Part shown: positions 18,935-30,070 of the stretch, piece after piece | Numbering within the stretch: the stretch's first letter is position 1 | How the letters are laid out: the number at the start of each line of letters is the position of its first letter | Origin: Mycolicibacterium pyrenivorans | Lineage (GTDB): Bacteria; Actinomycetota; Actinomycetes; Mycobacteriales; Mycobacteriaceae | Direction of reading: 5' to 3' | NCBI RefSeq assembly: GCF_025821625.1 | Contig: NZ_JACKSH010000026.1 | Span: 1-42,043, forward strand | Length of the DNA stretch: 42,043 nucleotides | Notes under the pieces: generated by a model | Database searches by the model: none | What the model saw: only the letters and a program-made list of their open reading frames with translations | Told to the model about the DNA's origin: nothing | Position numbers and translations under genes: made by a program

Positions 18935-19309
18935 ATGGCGGATTCACAGGTGAGGAAGGAACTGCTCGAACTCGAACACGCCGGCTGGAAGTCGCTGTGC
19001 GACGGCACCGGTGACGAGTTCTACGGCGCGATCATGACACCCGACGCGCTGATGGTGCTGGCCAACGGCATGGTGATGGATCGCGGCGCCGTGACCTCTG
19101 CTCTCGGCCAGTCACCTCCGTGGGCGCGTTACGAGATCGAGGACGTCCGGTTGATCGACATCGCCCCCGTCACCGCGGCGCTCGTCTACACCGGCAAGGG
19201 ATGGCGTGACGGCGCCGACGAACCGTTCGTCGGCGCGATGTCGTCGGTCTACCACCGCACGGGCGACGGCGGGAAGTTGGCGCTCTACCAGCAGTCCGCG
19301 GTCGGCTGA
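18935..19309 (+). CDS. NTF2/SnoaL-like protein
   Basis: A 124-residue protein starting at ATG 18935 (MADSQVRKELLELEHAGWKS). The pattern of an N-terminal helix, LCDGTGDEFYGAIMTPDALM, ANGMVMDRGAV and RYEIEDVRLI, then SSVYHRTGDGGKLALYQQS, is that of DUF4440-like NTF2 proteins. Such proteins bind small molecules in a cone-shaped pocket; the role here is unknown. It is divergent from nnrD. Confidence 0.76.
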   Translation: MADSQVRKELLELEHAGWKSLCDGTGDEFYGAIMTPDALMVLANGMVMDRGAVTSALGQSPPWARYEIEDVRLIDIAPVTAALVYTGKGWRDGADEPFVGAMSSVYHRTGDGGKLALYQQSAVG

Positions 19310-19326
19310 GGCCATCCGGATACCGG

Positions 19327-19704
19327 TCAGTCGTCCCGGCCCTGTCTCGCTGCCTCGACGGTCGGGTACAGGTCGATGACCTCGTCCAGGCGCATCAGGC
19401 GTAGCGGCCGGCTGGTGACAGGCCCTTCGGCCACGACGCGCAGGGACAGGTCCGTGCATGCGGTGAGCCGATGGGTCTCGACGAGCACGCTGATCCCCAC
19501 GGAGGACAAGAACTCCACGTCGGTCAGATCGACGATCACCACCGAAGTCGGGATCGCGCTCGACAGGGCCACGTCGAGGTGCGTGCCGAGCGTGGGCGCG
19601 GTGAGGACGTCCAGGTCACCGGCGACGTGCAGCACCAACGTCGCATCGTCACGCTGCGGGCTGACGGTGAACCTGCCCCGTCGATCGTGTCCACTTCGAC
19701 TCAT
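19327..19704 (-). CDS. STAS-domain anti-sigma factor antagonist
   Basis: A 125-residue SpoIIAA-like STAS protein. Core pattern: LVLHVAGDLDVLTAPTL, then VVIVDLTDVEFLSSVGISVL, with the phosphorylatable serine pair S67-S68 in the usual place. Such proteins release alternative sigma factors from anti-sigma kinases; in mycobacteria this class controls SigF. No cognate kinase gene is next to it. The ATG is at 19704. Confidence 0.82.
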   Translation of the reverse strand: MSRSGHDRRGRFTVSPQRDDATLVLHVAGDLDVLTAPTLGTHLDVALSSAIPTSVVIVDLTDVEFLSSVGISVLVETHRLTACTDLSLRVVAEGPVTSRPLRLMRLDEVIDLYPTVEAARQGRDD

Positions 19705-20041
19705 TTACCAATCCCCGAACCTATGCAGTCGGACGTCCCGGGGCGGGCACAGACATCGACCAGCCCGAGCTTCCAATGAAGAAAAACAAAAGGCGGGGCC
19801 GCGCTACTGGAGCTCACGCCTTCGGGCCGCACCGAACGCCATCTGAGGATCCGTGGCAGCGGCGACCGTTGCTGCACTACGGTTCATGCTTTTCTTATCG
19901 AACTCACAACCTCCAGCGTTAGCAGCTCAGTGGCGAGTCCGTCCGCCGCTGGCCGAAATCTGGCCGAAAAGCGCAGGTAGAGGCACTGTGGTCAGAGTAC
20001 GTCACATTTTCCGGCGAGGATTCCCAATCACCCCAGCAGGC
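19705..20041. other. Non-coding spacer between the STAS gene and the hydrolase remnant
   Basis: A stretch of about 337 bases without a convincing gene. It contains the 5' region of the STAS gene and an AT-rich patch near 19775-19795. A 27-codon frame on the minus strand (19886-19803) has no properly spaced ribosome-binding site. No tRNA or strong hairpin is seen. Confidence 0.5.
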
Positions 20042-20633
20042 TCAGCTGTCCACCGCGTCCCAGAACCGGTGGGCATGGTCGGCGATCTCGTCGGCGTACT
20101 CGCCGTTGATCGCGTGGGACGCGTCCCGGTACACCTGGACCTGTGCGTGCGGTACCAGCGTGCGGGCGCTGCGGGCGGCCATGCCCGCGTCGATCAGCCG
20201 TGCCTCCGGCAGGGCGTCGTCGACGTCGGCACCCCCGAAACCCAGCCCAGAAACCAACGTCGGACCCGTTGCGGCGCAACGGGAATGGCCATCACCGCCG
20301 AGACGGCGAGCGTGCGCAACGGGATGCGGGCGAACGTGAACATGGGATCGAGCAGCGTCAGCGACGCCACCCGGGCCGGGTTCGCCACCCGGCGAGGTTG
20401 GCCCGCCGCATCGGCGTCGAGGCGTCGCGCCCGGGCAGCAGCACCACCGGGGTGTTCCGCGCCGGGCCGTCGAACCGGTACACGCGCACCCGCCCGAACG
20501 CGGTGGGCACGTCGACCACGGCGTCGAAGGGCGGCAGGTGCGCCATCGCGTCGTCGTAGGTGTCGACGAAGTGCTGACGACGGCCGTCGACGAAGTGGCC
20601 GATGTTCCCGCCGGTTTTCCTGCGGCGCGGCAC
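20042..20633 (-). pseudogene. Decayed alpha/beta hydrolase next to glmS
   Basis: Three minus-strand frames carry consecutive pieces of one hydrolase. The first (20633-20358) holds the N-terminus through VVLLPGRDASTPMRRANLAGW. The second (from about 20388) resumes at NPARVASLTLLDPMFTF and reaches RRWFLGWVSG. The third (to the TGA at 20042) holds GGADVDDALPEARLIDAG to HAINGEYADEIADHAHRFWD. Between the first and second pieces the segment with the nucleophile elbow (GxSxG) is missing. At least one more frameshift separates the second and third. The product cannot be an active hydrolase. The GTG start overlaps the glmS stop (TAGTG). Confidence 0.75.
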
Positions 20634-22507
20634 TATTCGACGGTTACGGACTTCGCCAGGTTACGCGGCTTGTCGACGTCGTAGCCGCGCGCCTGAGCGA
20701 CTCCGGCGGCGAACACCTGCATCGGAATCGTCGACAGCAGGGGCTGGAAAAGCGTTGGCACCGCCGGGATCTCGATCAGGTGGTCGGCATACGGACGCAC
20801 GGTGTCGTCGCCCTCCTCGGCGATGACGATCGTCACGGCGCCGCGTGCCTGGATCTCCCGGATGTTCGACAGCAGCTTGGAGTGCAGCGTCGCGGCGTTC
20901 TTCGGCGACGGCATCACGACGATGACGGGCAGGTCGTCCTCGATGAGCGCGATCGGGCCGTGCTTGAGCTCGCCCGCGGCGAAGCCCTCGGCGTGCATGT
21001 ACGCCAGTTCCTTGAGCTTGAGCGCCCCTTCGAGCGCCACCGGGTATCCCACATGGCGACCCAGGAACAGCACGGTCTGGGATGCGGCGAACTTCTGGGC
21101 CAGTTCGATGACGGGCGCGACGGTGCCCAGCACCCGCTCGATCAGGTCCGGCATCGCCTCCAGGTCGTGGTACTCGCGTGCCACCTCGTCGGGGTACTTG
21201 GTGCCGCGGGCCTGCGCCAGCGCCAGCCCCACGAGGTAACTGGCGGCGATCTGCGCCAGGAACGTCTTGGTCGACGCCACACCGATCTCCGGTCCGGCGC
21301 GGGTGTAGAGCACCGCGTCGCATTCCCGCGGGATCTGACTGCCGTTGGTGTTGCAGATGGCCAGCACCTTGGCCTTCTGCTCCTTGGCGTGGCGCACCGC
21401 CTCGAGGGTGTCGGCGGTCTCCCCCGACTGCGAGATCGCCACGACCAACGTGTGGCTGTCCAGAACCGGGTCGCGGTAACGGAATTCGCTGGCGAGTTCG
21501 ACCTCGACGGGCAGCCGGGTCCAGTGCTCGATCGCGTACTTGGCCAGCAGCCCGGAGTGGAACGCGGTACCGCAGGCGACGATGAAGACCTTGTCGATCT
21601 CGCGCAGTTCCTGATCGGACAGGCGCTGCTCGTCGAGAACGATGCGGTGGTCGATGAAGTGGCCCAGCAGGGTGTCGGACACCGCGGCGGGCTGCTCGGC
21701 GATCTCCTTGAGCATGAAGTACTCGTAGCCGCCCTTTTCGGCGGCGGAGGTGTCCCAATCGATGTGGAATGTCCGGTAGTCCTTCGAAGGGTCAGCGGGA
21801 TCGCCAGCAAAATTCGTGATCCGGTAGCCGTCGGCGGTGACGACGACCGCCTGGTCCTGGCCGAGCTCGACAGCCTCGCGGGTGTGCTCGATGAACGCCG
21901 CGACGTCGGAGCCGACGAACATCTCACCGTCGCCGACGCCGAGCACCAGCGGGGTGGACCGGCGCGCGGCGACGATCGTGCCGGGGTCATCGGCGTGCGC
22001 GAACACCAGCGTGAAGTGACCCTCCAGGCGGCGCAGCACCGCCAGCACCGAGGCGGGGAAATCGCCTGCGCTCACACCATCGGCGTATTCGTGGGCGACG
22101 AGGTGGACGGCGACCTCGGTATCGGTGTCGCTGGTGAACTCCACCCCGGCCGACTCGAGCTCTCCGCGCAGTGCGGCGAAGTTCTCGATGATGCCGTTGT
22201 GCACCACGGCGACCTTGCCGGTGGCGTCGCAGTGCGGGTGGGCGTTGCGGTCGGTGGGCCTGCCGTGGGTGGCCCACCGGGTGTGCCCGAGCCCGGTCGC
22301 GCCCACGAGCGTGTCCGCGCCGGCCTCGCCGAGGGCCGCCTCCAGGTTGGCCAGGCGCCCGGCCTTGCGGCGGACGGTGAGCCCGCCGTGACCGTCGAGC
22401 AGCGCCACGCCCGCCGAGTCATACCCTCGGTACTCCATGCGGCGCAGCGCGTCGACGACGATGTCGCAGGCAGGACGCTGCCCGACGTAGCCGACGATTC
22501 CGCACAT
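20633..22507 (-). CDS. glmS: Glutamine-fructose-6-phosphate aminotransferase (isomerizing)
   Basis: A 624-residue protein, the length known for mycobacterial GlmS. It makes glucosamine-6-phosphate from fructose-6-phosphate and glutamine, the first step to UDP-GlcNAc. The nucleophile is C2 (MCGIVGYVG). The glutaminase domain has LGHTRWATHG and HNGIIEN. Two SIS sugar-isomerase domains follow, with VACGTAFHSG, SQSGETADT, the GLGRHVGYP-like site, and the C-terminal KPRNLAKSVTVE. The ATG at 22507 is fixed by the required N-terminal cysteine. It is divergent from the gene at 22564. Confidence 0.98.
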   Translation of the reverse strand: MCGIVGYVGQRPACDIVVDALRRMEYRGYDSAGVALLDGHGGLTVRRKAGRLANLEAALGEAGADTLVGATGLGHTRWATHGRPTDRNAHPHCDATGKVAVVHNGIIENFAALRGELESAGVEFTSDTDTEVAVHLVAHEYADGVSAGDFPASVLAVLRRLEGHFTLVFAHADDPGTIVAARRSTPLVLGVGDGEMFVGSDVAAFIEHTREAVELGQDQAVVVTADGYRITNFAGDPADPSKDYRTFHIDWDTSAAEKGGYEYFMLKEIAEQPAAVSDTLLGHFIDHRIVLDEQRLSDQELREIDKVFIVACGTAFHSGLLAKYAIEHWTRLPVEVELASEFRYRDPVLDSHTLVVAISQSGETADTLEAVRHAKEQKAKVLAICNTNGSQIPRECDAVLYTRAGPEIGVASTKTFLAQIAASYLVGLALAQARGTKYPDEVAREYHDLEAMPDLIERVLGTVAPVIELAQKFAASQTVLFLGRHVGYPVALEGALKLKELAYMHAEGFAAGELKHGPIALIEDDLPVIVVMPSPKNAATLHSKLLSNIREIQARGAVTIVIAEEGDDTVRPYADHLIEIPAVPTLFQPLLSTIPMQVFAAGVAQARGYDVDKPRNLAKSVTVE

Positions 22508-22563
22508 AGCCATCCAGGGTAGTGCAGGACGTGCCTCACACCCTGGTGGGTTACGGTCATCGG

Positions 22564-23418
22564 GTGGCCAGCACGAAGAAGCTCTTTGCCGCGTTGACCC
22601 GCCGTGGCCCACATCGTGTCATGCGCGGTGACCTGGCCTTTGCCGGGCTCCCGGGCGTCGTCTACACGCCCGCCGCCGGCAAGAATCTGCCCGGCGTGGC
22701 GTTCGGCCACGACTGGATCACATCCGCCGATCGCTACCGCGGGACGCTCGAACATCTGGCGTCGTGGGGCATCGTCGCCGCTGCACCCAACACCGAGACC
22801 GGGCTGGCCCCCTCGGTGCTCACCCTGGCCTACGACCTGGGAACCACGCTGGACATCATCGCGGGCGTGCGACTGGGCACCGGCGACATCAGCGTGCACC
22901 CGGGGAAACTGGGGGTCGCGGGCCACGGCTTCGGGGCGTCGGCGGCGGTGTTCGCCGCGGCAGGCATGTCCGCCAAGCCCAGGGCGGTCTTCGCTGCGTA
23001 CCCCCTCGTCACCAAGCCGTCCGCGGAGGAACCCGCAGCGGGCCTTTCGGTGCCCGGACTGATCCTGACCGATCCCGGGGATCCGATGACGCTTCGCTCC
23101 AACGCCGTCGAACTGGCGCGCGCGTGGAAGGCGGCCACGCTGCGCCCCACGTCCAAGACCAAGGCCGGCGGCCTCGTCGAGGGCCGGCGACTGGCGCCGG
23201 TGGTCGGACTCCCGGGCGCCGACAAGGGCACGCAGAAGATCGTTCGCGCGCTGATGACGGGCTACCTGCTGCACATGCTGACCGGCGACCGTAACAATCA
23301 GGACTACAAGGACTTCGCCGATCCCGAGGTGGAGTTGCCGAAGGCGCCGGTGATGGACCCGTTCGCCGACGACCCTGTCGACCTCGAGAACAAGATCGTC
23401 GCGCTGCTGAAGCCCTGA
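22564..23418 (+). CDS. Dienelactone-hydrolase-fold protein lacking a nucleophile
   Basis: A 284-residue alpha/beta-fold protein resembling the M. tuberculosis gene next to glmS (Rv3438). The fold is visible (GVAFGHDWITSADRY, WGIVAAAPNTE, LGVAGHGFGASAAVF, PGLILTDPGDPMT). At the nucleophile elbow the sequence is G-H-G-F-G (120-124), so the central Ser/Cys is glycine (G122) and ordinary hydrolysis is unlikely. A binding or regulatory role is possible. GTG 22564 is preferred; GTG 22522 would add 14 residues and crowd the divergent glmS promoter. Confidence 0.78.
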   Translation: MASTKKLFAALTRRGPHRVMRGDLAFAGLPGVVYTPAAGKNLPGVAFGHDWITSADRYRGTLEHLASWGIVAAAPNTETGLAPSVLTLAYDLGTTLDIIAGVRLGTGDISVHPGKLGVAGHGFGASAAVFAAAGMSAKPRAVFAAYPLVTKPSAEEPAAGLSVPGLILTDPGDPMTLRSNAVELARAWKAATLRPTSKTKAGGLVEGRRLAPVVGLPGADKGTQKIVRALMTGYLLHMLTGDRNNQDYKDFADPEVELPKAPVMDPFADDPVDLENKIVALLKP

Positions 23419-23439
23419 GAAACCGGCCGACTTCGCCAA

Positions 23440-23460
23440 CCAACCGGTTGGGTGTATACC
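23440..23460 (+). promoter_or_regulatory. Palindrome and -10 upstream of the LLM-type oxidoreductase
   Basis: CCAACCGGTTGG (23440-23451) is a perfect 12-base palindrome just before TATACC (23455-23460), which could be a -10 element placing transcription start at the ATG at 23467. It may be an operator of an unidentified repressor. Confidence 0.35.
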
Positions 23461-23466
23461 TGACGA

Positions 23467-24516
23467 ATGCAGAAGACGATGCGGACGGGCATCTTTCTCG
23501 GTTACGCAGGCGGTTTCCTCGATGCGGTCGACGAGGTGGTCGAACTCGAGAAGATCGGCGTGGACCTCGCGCTCGTCGCCGAGGCGTACTCCTACGACGC
23601 GATCAGCCAACTGGGGTTCCTGGCGGCCAGGACGACACGGATCGAACTGGGCACCGGTGTGGTCCCGATCTACACCCGCACGCCGGCACTGATGGCGATG
23701 ACGGCCGCGGGGCTCGACTACGTCTCCGGCGGCCGGTTCCGGCTCGGCCTCGGCACGTCGGGCCCGCAGGTCGTCGAGGGTTTCCACGGAGTGCCGTTCG
23801 ACGCGCCGCTGGGCCGCACCCGCGAGGTCGTCGAGATCTGCCGCCAGGTGTGGCGACGCGAATGCCTCAGCTATGACGGGAAGTACTACCAGCTCCCGTT
23901 GCCCGCAGAACGCGGCACCGGCCTCGGCAAGCCGCTGAAGCTGATCAACCACCCTGTCCGCGAACGGATCCCGATCACCATCGCAGCCCTCGGACCCAAG
24001 AACGTCGAGTTGACCGCGGAGATCGCCGAAGGCTGGCAGCCCGTGTTCTTCTACCCGGAGAAGGCCGACGAGGTCTGGGGTGACGCGCTGCGGGCAGGTG
24101 CCGCCAAACGTGACCCGGCCCTGGGCCCGCTCGACATCATGGTCAGCGCAACGCTCGCGATCGGTGATGACGTCGAGGACCGATTGGCTTGGGCGAAACC
24201 ACAATTGGCGCTCTACATCGGCGGCATGGGGGCCCGGGGCCGCAACTTCTACCACAACCTGGCCACGCGGTACGGCTACGGCGAGGTCGCCGACCACATC
24301 CAGGACCTCTACCTCGCAGGCAAGAAGGAAGAAGCCATCGCCGCGGTGCCCGACGAGCTGGTGCGCCGGGTGTCGCTGGTCGGACCGCGCGGATTCGTCA
24401 AGGAACGGGTGGCGGCGTTCGCCGAGGCCGGCGTGACGACGCTGCTGGTGCATCCGCTCACCGGTGACCGACGCGAAACCGTGGCGTTCGTGGAGGAATT
24501 ACAGTCGCTGCTATGA
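23467..24516 (+). CDS. LLM-class F420-dependent oxidoreductase
   Basis: A 349-residue luciferase-like monooxygenase-fold protein of the F420 group, similar to Rv3520c of M. tuberculosis. Typical blocks are MRTGIFLGYAGGF, LALVAEAYSYDAISQLGFLAA, IELGTGVVPIYTRTPALMAM, RFRLGLGTSGPQVVEGFHG and IPITIAALGPKN. It uses reduced F420 for hydride transfer to an unknown substrate. ATG 23467 is used; the next ATG is 12 bases downstream. It overlaps the next F420 gene by ATGA, so the two form an operon. Confidence 0.9.
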   Translation: MQKTMRTGIFLGYAGGFLDAVDEVVELEKIGVDLALVAEAYSYDAISQLGFLAARTTRIELGTGVVPIYTRTPALMAMTAAGLDYVSGGRFRLGLGTSGPQVVEGFHGVPFDAPLGRTREVVEICRQVWRRECLSYDGKYYQLPLPAERGTGLGKPLKLINHPVRERIPITIAALGPKNVELTAEIAEGWQPVFFYPEKADEVWGDALRAGAAKRDPALGPLDIMVSATLAIGDDVEDRLAWAKPQLALYIGGMGARGRNFYHNLATRYGYGEVADHIQDLYLAGKKEEAIAAVPDELVRRVSLVGPRGFVKERVAAFAEAGVTTLLVHPLTGDRRETVAFVEELQSLL

Positions 24517-24935
24517 CGGAGCTCTCCGACGACGTGATCGCCTTCCTCTCTGAGGGCACCCGCACCGCAAAGCTGGGATACGTCGCCTCCGACGGCAGGC
24601 CCCTGGTCGCACCGGTGTGGTTCGTCGTCGACGGCCGGCAGCTGGTCTTCAACACCGGCAAGGAGACCGCGAAGGGACGGGCACTGGCTCGTGACCCCCG
24701 AGTGGTGGTGTGTGTCGACGACGAGCGACCGCCCTTCTCGTTCGTGCAGATCCAGGGAACCGCGGCGTTCAGCGAGGACCCGGAGGAGTTGGTGGACACC
24801 GCGACCAGAATCGGCGGGCGCTACATGGGCGCGGACCGGGCCGAGGAGTTCGGCCGCCGCAACGGCGTTCCCGGCGAATTGATCGTGCGCATCACGCCGA
24901 CGAAGGTCGTGAAGGCGTTCGACCTGGCGAACTGA
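24513..24935 (+). CDS. PPOX-class F420-dependent oxidoreductase (FDOR-B)
   Basis: A 140-residue split-barrel flavin/F420-binding protein similar to the Rv1155 group. Characteristic parts are TAKLGYVASDGRPLVAPVWFVVDG, FNTGKETAKGRALARDPRV, DDERPPFSFVQIQGTA and RIGGRYMGADRA. It reduces substrates with F420H2 or stores the cofactor. The ATGA overlap couples it to the upstream LLM gene. Confidence 0.87.
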   Translation: MTELSDDVIAFLSEGTRTAKLGYVASDGRPLVAPVWFVVDGRQLVFNTGKETAKGRALARDPRVVVCVDDERPPFSFVQIQGTAAFSEDPEELVDTATRIGGRYMGADRAEEFGRRNGVPGELIVRITPTKVVKAFDLAN

Positions 24936-24938
24936 GCG

Positions 24939-25514
24939 TCAGGCCTCGATGCCGCCGGTGAGGATCGCGGCGAGCTCGCGATAGGCGTCCGCGTCGTCCA
25001 GGCCGGTGTTCTCGCGGACCACGCGCTGCTGGATGCGCACCATCACGGTGGCCACCAGATCGGCGGCGAATGCCGCGTGGACGTCCCGAAAGTCGCCCGC
25101 GGCAACGCCTTCGGCGATCAGCTCCTGCACCCGGCGGGCCGCGATCCGCGTGTTCTGCTCGTACACGTCGCGCGCAGGTGTGAAGGCGTCGAGATCGGAC
25201 ATGAACTGATCCGAGACCGGATCGAGCGCGGTGCCCACCGCCGACAGGTACGCCGCGATCCGCTCGCGGGGCGCCGCCACGCGTCCCACCTCTGCCTCGA
25301 CGAACTCCGTCGCGGAGCGGAAGAAGTGCACCGTGGCCGCCTGCACCAGCTGCTCCTTGCTGCCGGCGAGGGTGTAGAGCGTGGACTTCGAACACCGCAG
25401 CCTGGCTGCGATCTCGTCGAGCGTGAGATGCGCGAACCCCTCGGACAGGAACAGCGCCACCAGCGCGTCGAACAGTTCGGTACGCCGCCGGGTCGCGAAC
25501 GCGGGTCGGGTCAC
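24939..25514 (-). CDS. TetR-family transcription repressor
   Basis: A 191-residue regulator with an N-terminal TetR helix-turn-helix (RTELFDALVALFLSEGFAHL, then LDEIAARLRCSKSTLYTLAGSKEQL, about 10-55) and a helical ligand domain. It starts with GTG at 25514, 6 bases after TACTAT on the minus strand, consistent with a leaderless mRNA. It is divergent from the acyl-CoA dehydrogenase gene across 43 bases and is its likely regulator, probably responding to an acyl-CoA. Confidence 0.86.
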   Translation of the reverse strand: MTRPAFATRRRTELFDALVALFLSEGFAHLTLDEIAARLRCSKSTLYTLAGSKEQLVQAATVHFFRSATEFVEAEVGRVAAPRERIAAYLSAVGTALDPVSDQFMSDLDAFTPARDVYEQNTRIAARRVQELIAEGVAAGDFRDVHAAFAADLVATVMVRIQQRVVRENTGLDDADAYRELAAILTGGIEA

Positions 25515-25520
25515 ACCGCG

Positions 25521-25550
25521 ATAGTACTGCTAAGAGTCCTGTAGTACTGT
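25521..25550. promoter_or_regulatory. Divergent promoter/operator of tetR and acyl-CoA dehydrogenase
   Basis: Two direct copies of TAGTACTG (25522-25529 and 25542-25549) lie 20 bases apart, about two helical turns. Each includes the palindrome AGTACT. Minus-strand TACTAT (25521-25526) and plus-strand TACTGT (25545-25550) are candidate -10 elements for the two genes, both placing the start at or next to the start codon. Confidence 0.5.
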
Positions 25551-25557
25551 TTCTGGT

Positions 25558-28281
<2,724 letters not shown>

Positions 28282-28282
28282 G

Positions 28283-29689
28283 CTACTCCGGCGGGTCTCC
28301 GATCTGCGGCAGTTCGTCGGCCGCGATCGCACACGGCGTCTGCCCGGCGGCCACCGGATCTGCGGGCGGCGGCGCCGCCGGCGGGATCGGTTCGGCCGGT
28401 GGGGGCGCCGGTGTCGGAGCCGGTGCGGTGACCGCCTCGACCGGCGGCTCATCGGCCTGCGGCTCGCATGCCGGCGCGTCCGGTGCGGGCTCCCCGGCGA
28501 CGATCGGTTCCTCGGCGGGGTCCTCGACGGGCTCCTCCACCTGTTCGGCATCGTCGGTCGGCTCTTCCTCATCGCTCTCGGGATCGTCACTCTCGGGATC
28601 GGCGAGATCGTCGCCCAGTTCCGGAACGTCGAGTTCCGGCGGCGTCGCGCCGGCCGTACCGCCGAGGAGCCCTCGCAGCGTGTCGGCGAACTGTTGCCCG
28701 AGGCCGGAGAAGCCACTGCCGATGTCGGGAATCCCGGAGCCCAGCCCACCCGCCGGGGGCACCGGTGCCTGCGGGACCGCCGGTGCCTGCGGGATGGCCG
28801 GGGGCTGCGGTACCGTCTCGGCCGGCGGGGCCGGAGGAGGTGCGGCGGGTGGTGCAGACGGCTCGCTCCACGCCGAAGGGGTGGTCGCGGCCGGAGCCGC
28901 GGGGACGCCGAGTGCCGCGGGCCCCGCGGCAGCGGCGGGCACCGCGGGCGGAATCCGCTCCTCACAGGCGGGCACCGGCGGCGGACTCCACGTCGGCCCG
29001 AGGTCCCCGGGTACGTCGAACACCGGGTGGCGCTCGGCCGCGATCTCGGCGGCCGCCCGCTGATAGGCGTCGGCCACCGACGCCATGGCGGTGTGCATCG
29101 ACGAGAGCCATTCGGTGCGAATGCTGCTGTCCACGAACGGTTTCACCGAGTGGTCGACCAGCTCCGCGGCGGCCGCCCGGTCCCCCGCACCCGTCGTCAC
29201 CGTCTGGGCCGCCGCCAGCCAGTCCGCACGGTGCGCGTCGGTGCGGCCCTCGATCGCGACAACGGAAGCGACCTTCCCGTCGACGGCGCGCCACAGGTTT
29301 TCCTGCAACGCGCGCAACGCCTCCGCGGCGGTGCGCACGGCTGCCGAGACGGCTGCCGATGCGTCGCCGTGACGGCGCAGGAAGTCCTGCGATGCCTGCG
29401 CGCCTTCACCCAGCCACGCCCCGGAGAGCACTGCGGACTGCCGGTCCTGAACTGCCAGCGCCTCCTGCGTGGACCGGGCCGCCGCCTCGAGCGCGACGCA
29501 GTCATCGGCCAGCGCCCGCAGGTCCATCCCGTTCTCGCTGTCGTACCAGTCGCGCACCTGGACGGCGTTGCGCGTCAGGTCGGGGTGCTGATAGCCGAGC
29601 AGCCGGCACGCCCATACATACTGCGCAACGTTGTCGACCGCGGGCCGCCCCTCGGCCAATCGCGAAGAGACATCGAACTTCTCGGCCAT
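28283..29689 (-). CDS. Ala/Pro-rich ESX-associated-like protein (Rv3439c-like)
   Basis: A 468-residue protein, nearly the same length as Rv3439c (467). Residues 1-230 are helical and contain GAWLGEGAQAS (W92, G94), a W-x-G pattern reminiscent of type VII secretion substrates, followed by a long helical bundle. From about 231 it becomes a low-complexity tail: proline-rich (236-312), a glycine stretch (313-345), an acidic run (353-400) and another proline-rich run with cysteines C408 and C453. There is no signal peptide. It is 10 bases downstream of the EspC-like gene, as in M. tuberculosis. I infer a secreted or surface partner pair; function is unproven. Confidence 0.86.
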   Translation of the reverse strand: MAEKFDVSSRLAEGRPAVDNVAQYVWACRLLGYQHPDLTRNAVQVRDWYDSENGMDLRALADDCVALEAAARSTQEALAVQDRQSAVLSGAWLGEGAQASQDFLRRHGDASAAVSAAVRTAAEALRALQENLWRAVDGKVASVVAIEGRTDAHRADWLAAAQTVTTGAGDRAAAAELVDHSVKPFVDSSIRTEWLSSMHTAMASVADAYQRAAAEIAAERHPVFDVPGDLGPTWSPPPVPACEERIPPAVPAAAAGPAALGVPAAPAATTPSAWSEPSAPPAAPPPAPPAETVPQPPAIPQAPAVPQAPVPPAGGLGSGIPDIGSGFSGLGQQFADTLRGLLGGTAGATPPELDVPELGDDLADPESDDPESDEEEPTDDAEQVEEPVEDPAEEPIVAGEPAPDAPACEPQADEPPVEAVTAPAPTPAPPPAEPIPPAAPPPADPVAAGQTPCAIAADELPQIGDPPE

Positions 29690-29699
29690 CGACCGGGCC

Positions 29700-30005
29700 C
29701 TAACCCACCCGCGCGGCAGCGCGGGCGTCGGCGTCCTGGTAACGATCGGCCGACGCCCGCAGCGCGGCGGCGATCTCGCCGGACGCCCGCGACCACTGCC
29801 GCAGCGAGGTGACCACGTCCTCGAGCGCGGCGCGAATCGATTCCCCGTGGCCGACATATGCCTGCCCGGCACACACACCTCCGAACGCGAAGTCGCTCAG
29901 ATGCGTTCGCACTGCGGCGTCGACGACCAGCGCCGCCGTCTCGTATTCGCGTGCGATCACGCGCACCGCCCCTACATCGACGCGGGCCGCGCCAGCTTGT
30001 CCCAT
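29700..30005 (-). CDS. EspC/WXG100-like small protein (Rv3440c-like)
   Basis: A 101-residue helical protein (VDVGAVRVIAREYETAALVV, then FGGVCAGQAYVGHGESIRAAL, SLRQWSRASGEIAAALRASA, YQDADARAA). The start V-x-x-x-x-VR and the C-terminal DRYQDAD pattern resemble ESX-secretion-associated EspC-like (DUF2580) proteins. There is no signal peptide. The next gene downstream is the Ala/Pro-rich partner. The pair resembles the small-large partner layout of type VII secreted heterodimers. ATG is at 30005. Confidence 0.78.
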   Translation of the reverse strand: MGQAGAARVDVGAVRVIAREYETAALVVDAAVRTHLSDFAFGGVCAGQAYVGHGESIRAALEDVVTSLRQWSRASGEIAAALRASADRYQDADARAAARVG

Positions 30006-30070
30006 ATGAGGTTGGACGCCGATGGGGCGGTATCGGTTCCCGCCGGTTCAGACCTGGCTCTGCGGTGTGC

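Noticed and set aside
19803..19886. A 27-codon frame on the minus strand near the STAS gene
   Set aside because: The GGAGG is 22 bases away from the ATG, and no family or conservation could be judged.
19853..22522. An 889-codon plus-strand open frame opposite glmS
   Set aside because: Antisense shadow of glmS and the hydrolase remnant; no start signal and no domain.
23440..23451. KstR-type operator (TNNAACNNGTTNNA) before the LLM gene
   Set aside because: The AAC-N2-GTT core is present but the outer T and A are not.
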